Origin: JANRKF01 sp964518725
GTDB lineage: Bacteria > Pseudomonadota > Alphaproteobacteria > Rickettsiales > SXRF01
Assembly: GCA_964518725.1 (NCBI GenBank)
Contig: CAZFKP010000016.1
Location: 1 to 64,000 of the forward strand
DNA length: 64,000 bases
Direction: 5' to 3'
Below the pieces are notes generated by a model. That model was not told where the DNA came from. It saw only the letters and a list, made by a program, of their open reading frames with translations, and did no database searches. A program made the translations under genes and the position numbers. Position 1 is the first letter of the stretch, and each line of letters opens with the position of its first letter. Positions 1 to 7,704 of this stretch are shown here, in pieces.

Positions 1-53
1 GCGCCTGCCTGTCACGCAGGAGGCCGCGGGTTCGAGTCCCGTCACTCCCGCCA
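1..53 (+). tRNA. tRNA-Asp (GTC), 3' part only
   Basis: The window opens inside a tRNA gene. A 5-bp anticodon stem (4-8 with 16-20) encloses a seven-base loop (9-15) with anticodon GTC at 11-13, which reads Asp codons. A T arm with the TTCGAGT loop follows, then the acceptor 3' strand, discriminator G and an encoded CCA at 51-53. The D arm and the 5' acceptor strand lie outside the window. A perfect hairpin begins on the next base. Confidence 0.93.
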
Positions 54-54
54 T
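35..54 (+). repeat. Direct repeat copy 1, within the tRNA 3' end
   Basis: Twenty bases, from the T loop through CCA plus one base, recur exactly at 193-212. A duplicated tRNA 3' end is what integration of a mobile element at a tRNA gene leaves behind. It could also be the residue of a second decayed tRNA gene. Confidence 0.8.
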
Positions 55-92
55 TTACACAAAGACCCGCGTCATGCGGGTCTTTGTGTAAA
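54..92 (+). terminator. Perfect 17-bp hairpin after tRNA-Asp
   Basis: Bases 54-70 pair perfectly with 76-92 around a 5-base loop (71-75). The stem starts on the base after the tRNA CCA. Its ends are T/A-rich and its core is GC-rich. This suits a transcription terminator or 3' processing signal for the tRNA. There is no separate U-run after the stem, so termination is inferred from position and stability. Confidence 0.6.
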
Positions 93-192
93 TGCAGAAA
101 ATGACGAGAACCACATGGTTCGAAATTTTTGCAGTAAGCAAAAATTGACGGCGCAGCCGCCCGCAGGGTGAATGGCAAGTAGGCCATTCATC

Positions 193-212
193 AGTCCCGT
201 CACTCCCGCCAT
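193..212 (+). repeat. Direct repeat copy 2, displaced tRNA-Asp 3' end
   Basis: Exact copy of 35-54, starting 158 bp downstream. The bases before it do not form a recognisable D arm or anticodon arm, so it is a fragment and not a tRNA gene. The last bases also take part in a hairpin (208-214 pairing with 233-239). The stretch between the copies contains a perfect 8-bp hairpin (125-132 with 138-145) and a 7-bp one (170-176 with 183-189), but no credible gene. Confidence 0.75.
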
Positions 213-266
213 CCTTCGCGCTTACGCGCTTCGGATGGCTTGCGCCATTCGTCCATATTTTTTCCT

Positions 267-295
267 TTGTAGTGTGGCGCAAAACACCCTATAGT
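267..295 (+). promoter_or_regulatory. Possible sigma-70-type promoter for the nuo operon
   Basis: A TATAGT hexamer at 290-295 (5 of 6 to the -10 consensus) lies 17 bases after TTGTAG at 267-272 (TTG of the -35 box conserved). It is about 37 bases upstream of nuoA. Only motif match and position support it. Confidence 0.3.
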
Positions 296-331
296 TTGCA
301 ACATCAATAACACCACATCTAGTGCGGACTT

Positions 332-697
332 ATGGAAAGCATCGCAACGCAATACTTCCCCATCCTTGTATTTTTCGGCATCGCGCTGGCGATTGCGACC
401 ATCATGATCCTCGCGCCAATGGTGATTGGCCGCCAGAAACCGGACAGCGAGAAGCTCTCCGCCTATGAGTGCGGGTTCGAGCCGTTCGGCGACGCGCGCG
501 GCAAATTCGATGTGCGTTTTTACCTCGTCGCCATCCTGTTCATCATCTTCGACCTTGAAATTGCATTTTTATTCCCATGGGCGGTGTCGCTTTCCACCAT
601 CGGTCATTTCGGCTTCTGGAGCATGATGGTGTTCCTCGCCGTTCTCACCATCGGCTTCGCCTATGAGTGGAAAAAAGGGGCATTGGAATGGGAATAA
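332..697 (+). CDS. nuoA: NADH-quinone oxidoreductase subunit A
   Basis: Small membrane subunit of proton-pumping complex I, at the junction of the membrane arm and the Q module in the cytoplasmic membrane. The 121-residue product has three hydrophobic segments (about 10-32, 64-86 and 92-112). It carries the conserved first loop with YECGFEP and the acidic transmembrane stretch FDLEIAFLFPW, both hallmarks of NuoA/ND3. Length is typical. It is the first gene of the nuo cluster and is separated from nuoB by a 139-base structured spacer. Confidence 0.97.
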   Translation: MESIATQYFPILVFFGIALAIATIMILAPMVIGRQKPDSEKLSAYECGFEPFGDARGKFDVRFYLVAILFIIFDLEIAFLFPWAVSLSTIGHFGFWSMMVFLAVLTIGFAYEWKKGALEWE

Positions 698-700
698 TGG

Positions 701-820
701 CAAACGCATTACTATGGCCGATTTCGGCGTCATTCGCATGCTCGAATCCTCATGTAGTGTGTCTACACTGCGGTTCTGCGCGTGCTCATTCCTATAACTC
801 GGCTCACATTAATGCGTTTG
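701..820 (+). repeat. Palindromic element between nuoA and nuoB
   Basis: An 11-bp arm at 701-711 is perfectly complementary to 810-820, enclosing about 98 bases with further pairing potential. The interior holds CTCATGTA (749-756) and TACACTGCG (764-772). This is the same core layout as CTCACGTA and TACGCTGCG at 3272-3296, so the two look like members of one dispersed family. It may form an mRNA structure between two cotranscribed genes, or terminate or stabilise transcript ends. Confidence 0.55.
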
Positions 821-836
821 GGAAAGGTGCGGCCTG

Positions 837-1376
837 ATGAACATCGCCTATAACAGCAAAGCGTTGCAACCCGGCGCCGACCAGGACGCGCTCTTGGCGC
901 AGGTCACCGAGCAGTTCAACGACAAGGGCTTCGTCGTCGCCAACCTCGATAAGGTGGTGAATTGGGCGCGTACCGGCAGCCTGTGGCCGATGACGTTCGG
1001 CCTCGCCTGCTGCGCGGTCGAGATGATGCAGGCGGCGGCCTCGCGCTATGACATGGACCGGCTGGGCCTGGTGTTCCGCCCCAGCCCGCGCCAGTCGGAC
1101 GTGATGATCGTCGCCGGAACATTATGCAACAAAATGGCCCCGGCGCTGCGCAAAGTCTACGACCAGATGGCCGAGCCGCGCTGGGTGATTTCGATGGGTT
1201 CCTGCGCCAACGGCGGCGGCTATTACCATTATTCCTACTCAGTAGTGCGCGGCTGCGACCGCATCGTGCCGGTGGATATTTATGTGCCAGGATGCCCACC
1301 CACCGCCGAAGCGCTGATGTACGGCATTTTGCAGTTGCAGAAAAAAATCCGCCGCACGGGAACCATTATACGATGA
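837..1376 (+). CDS. nuoB: NADH-quinone oxidoreductase subunit B
   Basis: Peripheral Q-module subunit of complex I that carries cluster N2, the last Fe-S centre before ubiquinone. The 179-residue product has the tandem Cys58-Cys59 (LACCAVEMM), Cys123 (GSCANGGG) and Cys153 (VPGCPPTAEAL), matching the N2 ligand set. The C-terminus is slightly extended past the usual QKKI. Its TGA stop overlaps the ATG of the next gene at 1373, implying translational coupling. Confidence 0.98.
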   Translation: MNIAYNSKALQPGADQDALLAQVTEQFNDKGFVVANLDKVVNWARTGSLWPMTFGLACCAVEMMQAAASRYDMDRLGLVFRPSPRQSDVMIVAGTLCNKMAPALRKVYDQMAEPRWVISMGSCANGGGYYHYSYSVVRGCDRIVPVDIYVPGCPPTAEALMYGILQLQKKIRRTGTIIR

Positions 1377-2053
1377 CGCGCTTGCCGATCCCGCGCCGCA
1401 CGTTCTATATGGCGCGGCACGGCGAAACCGAAGACAATGCGACTGATACGGTCACAAAGCGCAAGGCAAAACTTACCGATAAAGGAGCCGAGCAGGCACG
1501 TGAATTACGCCATGTGATCGGCGAAATATTTGCGCGGGCGGAGGATTGCTACCTAGTCGATTCCGGCCTCCCGCGTGCGCGGGTGACGTCGGCGCTCGCC
1601 ATGCCAGAAAAATGGAGCATAGAACATCGCGTTGACGACAGGTTGAACGAGCGTAATAGCGGTATCTATGCTGGGAAAATATCGGCAGCGGGCTGGGTCG
1701 AGTTGCAGGCTTCTCACGTGGGCAGGGAACACGAGATGATAGGGGTGGAGTCTGTCAACGCCCATACACGGCGTGTCGGTAAGGCGCTTCGCCATCATTT
1801 GGCGGAATGTCCCGAATACCAGACACCGCTTTTTGTCTGCCATTATGGAACCCTTAGGCGTACCGCGGCGTTGCTTGGTCACAAGATTGAGCATTTCGAC
1901 AATGGCGGGCTGTACAAATTTGAGCCGGAAGGGGAGGGCGGATGGAAGGTTTCCCGCATGTCGATTGAGAATGAAAAATTGCATGAAGTAGCGGTTGCAT
2001 CCGAACCAATGCCGGTGGTAAAACGGACTAGCCCCCATCCTTCCCAACGGTGA
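1373..2053 (+). CDS. Histidine phosphatase family protein (phosphoglycerate-mutase-like)
   Basis: The 226-residue product begins with a histidine phosphatase signature, ARHGET near residues 14-19, whose His would be phosphorylated during catalysis. A second catalytic-type His lies in CHYGT near residue 164. The fold is known from phosphatases and mutases acting on many small phosphoesters, so the substrate is not predictable. Start chosen at 1373 because ATGA overlaps the nuoB stop; an upstream in-frame extension lies entirely within nuoB. It sits between nuoB and nuoC and is not a complex I subunit. Confidence 0.85.
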   Translation: MTRLPIPRRTFYMARHGETEDNATDTVTKRKAKLTDKGAEQARELRHVIGEIFARAEDCYLVDSGLPRARVTSALAMPEKWSIEHRVDDRLNERNSGIYAGKISAAGWVELQASHVGREHEMIGVESVNAHTRRVGKALRHHLAECPEYQTPLFVCHYGTLRRTAALLGHKIEHFDNGGLYKFEPEGEGGWKVSRMSIENEKLHEVAVASEPMPVVKRTSPHPSQR

Positions 2054-2058
2054 TCCCT

Positions 2059-2658
2059 ATGAACGAATTTCTCGATTATCTGAAAACCACCTACCCGAAC
2101 CATGTGCTGGAGGCGGCGATCATCAACAATGAGATGGTGGTGACCACCGATGCGGCGCATGTGGTGGAGTTGCTCACGCAATTACGCGATAATCCGAACT
2201 GTTTATTTGTGCAACTGATTGATGTCTGCGGGGTGGATTATCCCGATCGCGCACAGCGCTTTGAGGTGGTATACCAACTTCTCAGCCTCAAGCACAATTC
2301 CCGCATCCGCGTGAAAGTCGCAACCGATGAACAGGCGCCAGTGCCGACGGTGCAGCATGTGTTTTCTTCCGCCAAATGGTTCGAGCGCGAGGCGTGGGAC
2401 ATGTATGGCATCAACTTTGCCGATCACGGCGACCTCCGCCGCATCCTCACCGATTATGGGTTTGAAGGCCATGCCCAGCGCAAGGATTTTCCGCTGACCG
2501 GCTATGTCGAGCTGCGTTATGACGAGGAGCAAAAACGCGTGGTGTATGAGCCGGTAAAACTCAACCAGGCCTATCGCAGCTTCGATTACCTGAGCCCATG
2601 GGAAGGGCCGGATTACCCGGACGCCGTGTTGCCGGGCGATGAAAAAGCCAAGGCGTGA
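2059..2658 (+). CDS. nuoC: NADH-quinone oxidoreductase subunit C
   Basis: The 30-kDa-type peripheral subunit of complex I, which packs against NuoD in the Q module. The 199-residue product shows the family signature EREAWDMYGI followed by DLRRILTDYGFEGHAQRKDFPLTG in overlapping conserved blocks. NuoC and NuoD are separate here, not fused as in Escherichia coli. A GTG at 2050 overlapping the previous stop would add three residues; ATG 2059 is preferred for codon type. Confidence 0.96.
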   Translation: MNEFLDYLKTTYPNHVLEAAIINNEMVVTTDAAHVVELLTQLRDNPNCLFVQLIDVCGVDYPDRAQRFEVVYQLLSLKHNSRIRVKVATDEQAPVPTVQHVFSSAKWFEREAWDMYGINFADHGDLRRILTDYGFEGHAQRKDFPLTGYVELRYDEEQKRVVYEPVKLNQAYRSFDYLSPWEGPDYPDAVLPGDEKAKA

Positions 2659-3223
2659 TGCGTTTGTGAAAAAGCCCGCGACAAAAACCAAATCCCGCGC
2701 GAAGCCTGCCAGTGCGAAGGCGAATGCACAGGAATTCGTAGTCCGCCCCGCCCGGCTGGAAGATTTCGAGGAAATCTACGATATCTTCACCCACATCCTG
2801 GAGGAGGGGTTTACCTACTCCTACACGCTCGCCGAAATGACGCCGGAGCGCAGCCTTGCCTATTGGATATCGGCGCCCGGCACCGAATGTTTTGTGGCCG
2901 ATGTCGGCGGCACGGTTGCCGGCGTGGCAGCGTTGCGCCCGAACCGTACCGGCAGGGCAGGGCACGTGGCGAATGCATCCTTCATCGTGCATCCAGAGTT
3001 TCGCCGACGCGGCATCGCGCGGGCGCTTGGGAAGTTTGTCCTGAAGGAAGCCAAGAGGGCTGGCTATAAAGCGATACAGTTTAATTTTGTGGTCAGTATC
3101 AATAAGGTGGCGGTGGCGCTGTGGCAATCGCTTGGCTTCAGGATTATCGGCACGATGCCGAAAGGGTTCAATCACGCAAAAAAAGGGTTGGTGGATGTCT
3201 ATATCATGCATCAGTTTCTCTAA
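2639..3223 (+). CDS. GNAT family N-acetyltransferase
   Basis: Probable acetyl-CoA-dependent N-acetyltransferase of 194 residues. A basic, low-complexity leader (about 1-33) precedes a GNAT domain (about 34-190). The acetyl-CoA pyrophosphate-binding loop is RRRGIAR, after the strand HVANASFIVHPEF, and the C-terminal NKVAVALWQSLGF is the usual helix that closes the domain. The substrate is unknown. The start overlaps the end of nuoC by 20 bases; a GTG at 2666 would avoid this. It is the second non-nuo gene in the operon. Confidence 0.85.
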   Translation: MKKPRRDAFVKKPATKTKSRAKPASAKANAQEFVVRPARLEDFEEIYDIFTHILEEGFTYSYTLAEMTPERSLAYWISAPGTECFVADVGGTVAGVAALRPNRTGRAGHVANASFIVHPEFRRRGIARALGKFVLKEAKRAGYKAIQFNFVVSINKVAVALWQSLGFRIIGTMPKGFNHAKKGLVDVYIMHQFL

Positions 3224-3244
3224 AACTCTACTAGGACGCGCTGC

Positions 3245-3321
3245 AAACTGCAATTTGCAAGGCTTCCGGTGCTCACGTACTATGATGTACGCTGCGCTCC
3301 GGTTCCCGCATCTTGCAGTTT
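3245..3321 (+). repeat. Palindromic element upstream of and overlapping an exported-protein gene
   Basis: Nested inverted repeats: 3245-3253 pairs with 3313-3321, CCGG 3266-3269 with 3299-3302, and CGTAC 3276-3280 with 3287-3291 around a TATGAT loop. The inner core CTCACGTA / TACGCTGCG resembles that at 749-772. The 12-mer at 3290-3301 occurs inverted at 24332-24343. The ATG assigned to the next gene lies in the apical loop. Confidence 0.6.
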
Positions 3322-4133
3322 TCGCCTGCGCCCTAGCGAGTTTTGCGCCCAATCAGGCGAATGCACAGCTCTCGCAGCTTTTGCAGCCATTGGCTCCGAC
3401 GTCGCTTCCTTCCGAACTGATGCTGGATGGCCAGCCCGTCGAGGCCTTGTGTTTTGAGGATGTCAGTGCGGATGAATGGCTCGACCTGCGCGCATGCGTG
3501 CCGGCGGAAATCACCAAGCTTCCCGCCGAAGCCAACGAATGGGCGGTGGGAAAAAACGGTTATCAATATCGATACCGGGAAGATAAGTCGGATGCGGTAT
3601 CGTACAGCTATTACGATTACATCGGTATGTGGAATGGCTCGCCGGTGGTGGTGAGTTACGCCAGCGGCGGCGGCACCGGACAGTTCACTTCACTACTTTC
3701 GATCGAGCGCAATGCCGATAAAATTCGCGTGTTGCAAGGGTTTGGTGCGGGGGATCGCTGTAACGGCGGCATTGTGGATGCGAAAATCAGTTTCGGCACG
3801 CTGCATTATGGCCAGAACATGACGCCGATTGATTTCCTGCAGCTTGCGGACGATAATCCAAGCGGATTGCAGCCATATGATGACCTCGAAGCGAGCGCCG
3901 CAAGCTGCTTCGGCGTGGCGCGTTTCGAAGATGATAAGTTTGTCGGTGTGAGCTTGTTGCCGCTGTCCACCGAACAGCTTTCGGCCAATGTCATGTATAA
4001 ATATCAGGGCTGTTTCAACACGCTGTACAAGGCGCTGCTGGAAAAAGGCAAAAAAGAGCTATCCGCCAGCGAATTAAAAGAATTTACAGGGGAATTTAAT
4101 CAAGTATGTTTAACCCATGACCAGCCACGTTGA
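3282..4133 (+). CDS. Exported protein of unknown function
   Basis: I do not recognise this 283-residue protein. It starts with a probable signal peptide: a hydrophobic stretch at about residues 5-22, then APNQANAQ with a plausible cleavage after ANA. The mature part is polar and contains several Cys residues that could form periplasmic disulfides. The longer open frame from 3087 lies inside the GNAT gene and is rejected. The start codon and much of the signal peptide are encoded by the palindromic repeat at 3245-3321. The 3' end overlaps nuoD by 17 bases. Confidence 0.7.
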   Translation: MMYAALRFPHLAVFACALASFAPNQANAQLSQLLQPLAPTSLPSELMLDGQPVEALCFEDVSADEWLDLRACVPAEITKLPAEANEWAVGKNGYQYRYREDKSDAVSYSYYDYIGMWNGSPVVVSYASGGGTGQFTSLLSIERNADKIRVLQGFGAGDRCNGGIVDAKISFGTLHYGQNMTPIDFLQLADDNPSGLQPYDDLEASAASCFGVARFEDDKFVGVSLLPLSTEQLSANVMYKYQGCFNTLYKALLEKGKKELSASELKEFTGEFNQVCLTHDQPR

Positions 4134-5298
4134 TCTGAAAAACCTCACCCTCAACTTTGGCCCGCAGCACCCGGCGGCACACGGCGTGTTGCGCCTGATC
4201 CTGGAGATGGACGGCGAGGTGGTCGAGCGCGCCGACCCGCATATCGGCCTGCTGCACCGTGGCACCGAGAAGCTCATTGAGCGTAAAACCTACCTGCAGG
4301 CGCTGCCCTATTTCGACCGGCTGGATTACGTATCGCCGATGGCGCAGGAACATTGCTACAGCCTGGCTGTAGAAAAACTCCTTGGCTGCGAAGTGCCCAA
4401 GCGCGGGCAATATATTCGTGTGATGTTTTGCGAGATCACCCGCATCTTGAACCATATCCTGAATATCACGACCCAGGCGCTTGATGTTGGTGCAATGACG
4501 CCGCTTTTGTGGATGTTCGAGGAGCGGGAAAAAGCCCTGGAGTTTTATGAGCGCGCATCGGGTGCGCGGTTTCACTCGGCCTATATCCGTCCCGGTGGGG
4601 TGCACCAGGATATTCCGCTTGGTATGGAAGACGATATTTTTAAATGGGCGGAAGGATTCACCAAATATATCGACGATGTTGATGACTTGCTCACGGGCAA
4701 CCGCATCTGGAAACAGCGCACGGTCGATATCGGCGTGGTGTCGGCGAAAGAAGCGATGGACTGGGGCTTTTCGGGGCCGATGCTGCGCGGTTCCGGTATA
4801 GCGTGGGATCTGCGTAAGAGCCAGCCGTATGACGTGTACGCGGAACTTGATTTCGATATTGCCATCGGCAAGAACGGCGATTCGTGGGATCGCTACCTGG
4901 TGAGGATGGAAGAAATGCGCCAGAGCCTTCGCATCATCAAGCAATGCGTTGAGCGCCTGCCAAAGGGGCCGGTCACTACGCTCGACCCGAAAATCACCCC
5001 GCCTAAACGGGCGCTGATGAAACAAAGTATGGAAGCGCTGATCCATCACTTCAAGCTCTATACCGAGGGCTACCATGTGCCTGCCGGTGAAACTTATACG
5101 GCGGTGGAAGCTCCCAAGGGCGAGTTCGGTGTGTACCTTGTGGCGGACGGTTCCAACAAACCCTATCGCTGCCGTATCCACGCGCCCGGGTTCGCCCATT
5201 TACAGGCGCTCGAATTTATGACCAAAGGCCACATGCTCGCCGACGTAGTGACGGTGATCGGCACAATGGACATTGTATTTGGTGAGATCGACCGGTGA
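4117..5298 (+). CDS. nuoD: NADH-quinone oxidoreductase subunit D
   Basis: The 49-kDa-type subunit of complex I that forms most of the ubiquinone-binding cavity with NuoB. The 393-residue product begins with the conserved LNFGPQHPAAHGVLRL and contains PHIGLLHRGTEK and YFDRLDYVSPMAQEH, including the Tyr and His known to contact quinone in this family. The C-terminus ends in the typical DIVFGEIDR. Length matches alphaproteobacterial NuoD. It lies 17 bases inside the preceding exported-protein gene. Confidence 0.98.
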   Translation: MTSHVDLKNLTLNFGPQHPAAHGVLRLILEMDGEVVERADPHIGLLHRGTEKLIERKTYLQALPYFDRLDYVSPMAQEHCYSLAVEKLLGCEVPKRGQYIRVMFCEITRILNHILNITTQALDVGAMTPLLWMFEEREKALEFYERASGARFHSAYIRPGGVHQDIPLGMEDDIFKWAEGFTKYIDDVDDLLTGNRIWKQRTVDIGVVSAKEAMDWGFSGPMLRGSGIAWDLRKSQPYDVYAELDFDIAIGKNGDSWDRYLVRMEEMRQSLRIIKQCVERLPKGPVTTLDPKITPPKRALMKQSMEALIHHFKLYTEGYHVPAGETYTAVEAPKGEFGVYLVADGSNKPYRCRIHAPGFAHLQALEFMTKGHMLADVVTVIGTMDIVFGEIDR

Positions 5299-5306
5299 TT
5301 TATGGC

Positions 5307-5828
5307 ATGCGCGCATTTTTCTTACTGCTGGCATTGATGGCGAAGCCGCTCTGGGCGGTGGAGGATCCCGCACCTGTCGATGCGGTGGAGGCGATTCGCG
5401 CCGCGTATTACGATCAATTCCGTGGTTTGCCGCCGTCACGCAAATGCACTCCGCGTGATGCGTGGGGCGCGTGGAAGGAGCTGGCCATCTACGAATATCC
5501 CGGCAAGAGCGAGATAGCGGCACAGCAGGCCAATGGGTCCTATTACATGGTGTTTGGCGACCAATATAACAGGATGATCTGGGGGCGTGTCAAAAACCCG
5601 CTCACGGCGGCGCAGCTTTATGGATTCATGCCGAATGCCAAAAAACAATTCATCATGACGACGGCAGGGATGCTGTATGTGTACATGAATGGCACGCTGC
5701 TCGCATCGCTGGTGTGTTCTGTCAGCACCGAGGCCACGAATAACTACCCAAAAGACATGCTTCTGCTTGCGCTTCCCGTAGAAAAAGATAAACCTCTCAT
5801 CATCACCATCTATGCACCGCTTAAGTAA
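5307..5828 (+). CDS. Exported protein of unknown function
   Basis: Uncharacterised 173-residue protein. Residues 1-17 form a short signal peptide ending LWA before VEDPAP. The mature chain has two well-separated Cys residues and many Tyr and Met, but no motif I can name. A GTG at 5295 overlaps the nuoD stop and would add four residues. It lies between nuoD and nuoE, five bases before nuoE, so it is cotranscribed with complex I. A role in envelope or complex assembly is only a guess from location. Confidence 0.7.
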   Translation: MRAFFLLLALMAKPLWAVEDPAPVDAVEAIRAAYYDQFRGLPPSRKCTPRDAWGAWKELAIYEYPGKSEIAAQQANGSYYMVFGDQYNRMIWGRVKNPLTAAQLYGFMPNAKKQFIMTTAGMLYVYMNGTLLASLVCSVSTEATNNYPKDMLLLALPVEKDKPLIITIYAPLK

Positions 5829-5833
5829 CCGAT

Positions 5834-6415
5834 ATGTCCGCTAAAATCAGTGCCGTCAGCCAGCCGGAAACCTTCGCGTTCAGCAGCGAGAATGCGCTGA
5901 AGGCCAAGGAAATCATTGCCAGGTATCCTGCCGGGCGCCAACAGAGCGCCGTGATGCCGCTGCTCACCCTCGCACAACAGCAGAACCAGAATTGGCTACC
6001 CAAGGTGGCGATGGACTATGTCGCGGAGATGCTCGGCATGCCGCCGGTGCGTGTCTATGAAGTCGCCACGTTTTACACTATGTATAACCTTGAGCCGGTC
6101 GGTAAGTACATGATCGAGGTGTGCACCACGACACCGTGCTGGCTGCGTGGTTCGGATACGATCGTTGAGTCCTGCAAAAACAAGCTTGGCATCGAGCTTG
6201 GCGAAACCACGAAGGACGGTTTATTTACGCTACGCGAGGCAGAGTGCCTGGGGGCGTGTGTGAATGCGCCGATGTGCCAGGTGGGAGCGAATTTTTATGA
6301 AGACCTCGACCAGCGCAGCATGGAAAATATCATCGACACGCTCGCCCATGGCGGCACGCCGAAACCGGGGCCGCAGAACGGGCGAAAATCCTCTGAGCCG
6401 ATGGGGAGCAAATAG
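5834..6415 (+). CDS. nuoE: NADH-quinone oxidoreductase subunit E (24-kDa type)
   Basis: Thioredoxin-fold subunit of the NADH-oxidising N module, carrying 2Fe-2S cluster N1a. Cys97, Cys102, Cys138 and Cys142 (CTTTPC and CLGAC) form the cluster motif. YEVATFYTMY near 75-84 is the other conserved block. At 193 residues it carries a short Gly/Pro/Lys-rich C-terminal tail past the core. It is followed at once by nuoF, its partner in the N module. Confidence 0.97.
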   Translation: MSAKISAVSQPETFAFSSENALKAKEIIARYPAGRQQSAVMPLLTLAQQQNQNWLPKVAMDYVAEMLGMPPVRVYEVATFYTMYNLEPVGKYMIEVCTTTPCWLRGSDTIVESCKNKLGIELGETTKDGLFTLREAECLGACVNAPMCQVGANFYEDLDQRSMENIIDTLAHGGTPKPGPQNGRKSSEPMGSK

Positions 6416-7696
6416 ATGCTCGCTGAGAAAGACAAAATATTCACCAACCTCTACGGGTTCGACGACTGGAAACTCGAAGGCGCCAAGAAGCGTGGAGATT
6501 GGGATAATATTAAGGCGATTCTGGCCAAAGAGCCGGAAGCGATCATCGAGGAGGTGAAGGCTTCCGGTCTGCGGGGCAGGGGGGGCGCGGGTTTTTCCAC
6601 CGGCATCAAGTGGTCATTTATGCCAAAGCAATCGGATGGTCGCCCGAGTTATCTGGTGGTGAATGCGGATGAGGGCGAGCCCGGCACCTGCAAAGACCGC
6701 GACATGATGCGCCATGACCCGCATAAGCTGATCGAAGGCTGCGTGATCGCCTGCTTCGCGATGCGCGCCGTGGCAGCGTATATCTATGTGCGCGGCGAAT
6801 TCATGGAAGAAATCGCCCATCTCGAATATGCGATCAAGGAAGCGCGTGAGGCCGGGTTTGTCGGCAAAAACGCCTGTGGTAGTGGTGCAGATATCGAGGT
6901 CTATGTGCATGCTGGCGCGGGCGCATATATCTGTGGCGAGGAAACGGCGCTCATCGAATCGCTTGAAGGCAAAAAAGGCCAGCCGCGCCTGAAACCGCCA
7001 TTCCCGGCGGCGGTTGGCGTGTGGGGCTGTCCGACCACGGTGAACAATGTCGAATCGATCGCCGTGGTGCCGACCATTTTGCGGCGCGGCTCGGCTTGGT
7101 TCGCCGGCATCGGCAGGCCGAACAACACTGGCACGAAAGTCTTCTGCATTTCCGGCCATGTGAACAAGCCGTGCAACGTGGAAGAGGAAATGGGTATTCC
7201 GCTGAAAGAGCTCATCGAGAAACACGCAGGCGGCGTGCGCGGTGGCTGGGATAATTTGCTCGCCATCATCCCTGGCGGTTCGTCGGTGCCGCTGCTGCCG
7301 AAAGATATTTGCGATACGGTGCTGATGGATTTCGATTCGCTGAAAGCGGTGAAATCCGGCCTGGGCACGGCGGCGGTAATTGTGATGGATAAATCGACCG
7401 ACGTGGTGAAGGCGATTGCGCGCCTCTCCAAATTTTACATGCATGAAAGCTGCGGCCAATGCACCCCGTGCCGCGAGGGAACCGGCTGGCTGTGGCGAAT
7501 GATGGAGCGCATGGTGCAGGGCAAGGCCAAGCCGGAGGATATCGATCAAATGCTGGATGTAGCGGGGCGTATCGAAGGCCACACGATCTGCGCGCTGGGC
7601 GACGCGGCGGCCTGGCCGGTGCAAGGCTTAGTCCGCCATTTCCGTGGCGAGATCGAACGCCGCATCGACGAATTCACCAAAAAACGGGCGGCATAG
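6416..7696 (+). CDS. nuoF: NADH-quinone oxidoreductase subunit F (51-kDa type)
   Basis: Catalytic entry subunit of complex I: it binds NADH and FMN and passes electrons to 4Fe-4S cluster N3. The 426-residue product contains GLRGRGGAGFSTG (NADH/FMN loop), ADEGEPGTCKDR (FMN site), GAYICGEETAL and ESCGQCTPCREG, three N3 Cys, with the fourth in HTICALG. The start directly follows the nuoE stop (TAGATG). Confidence 0.98.
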   Translation: MLAEKDKIFTNLYGFDDWKLEGAKKRGDWDNIKAILAKEPEAIIEEVKASGLRGRGGAGFSTGIKWSFMPKQSDGRPSYLVVNADEGEPGTCKDRDMMRHDPHKLIEGCVIACFAMRAVAAYIYVRGEFMEEIAHLEYAIKEAREAGFVGKNACGSGADIEVYVHAGAGAYICGEETALIESLEGKKGQPRLKPPFPAAVGVWGCPTTVNNVESIAVVPTILRRGSAWFAGIGRPNNTGTKVFCISGHVNKPCNVEEEMGIPLKELIEKHAGGVRGGWDNLLAIIPGGSSVPLLPKDICDTVLMDFDSLKAVKSGLGTAAVIVMDKSTDVVKAIARLSKFYMHESCGQCTPCREGTGWLWRMMERMVQGKAKPEDIDQMLDVAGRIEGHTICALGDAAAWPVQGLVRHFRGEIERRIDEFTKKRAA

Positions 7697-7704
7697 GAGC
7701 AGCT

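Noticed and set aside
193..212. Second tRNA-Asp gene
   Set aside because: Only the 3' quarter is present; no anticodon arm or D arm precedes it.
1124..1372. Upstream extension of the histidine phosphatase frame
   Set aside because: It is a shadow of nuoB; the ATGA overlap at 1373 and the phosphatase N-terminus fit the shorter form.
3087..3281. Upstream extension of the exported-protein frame
   Set aside because: It lies wholly inside the GNAT gene in another frame, and the signal peptide makes sense only from 3282.
4096..5199. Long minus-strand open frames opposite nuoD, nuoF, nuoG and dnaE
   Set aside because: They mirror well-supported complex I and polymerase genes, have low-complexity Arg/His-rich composition and no family features.
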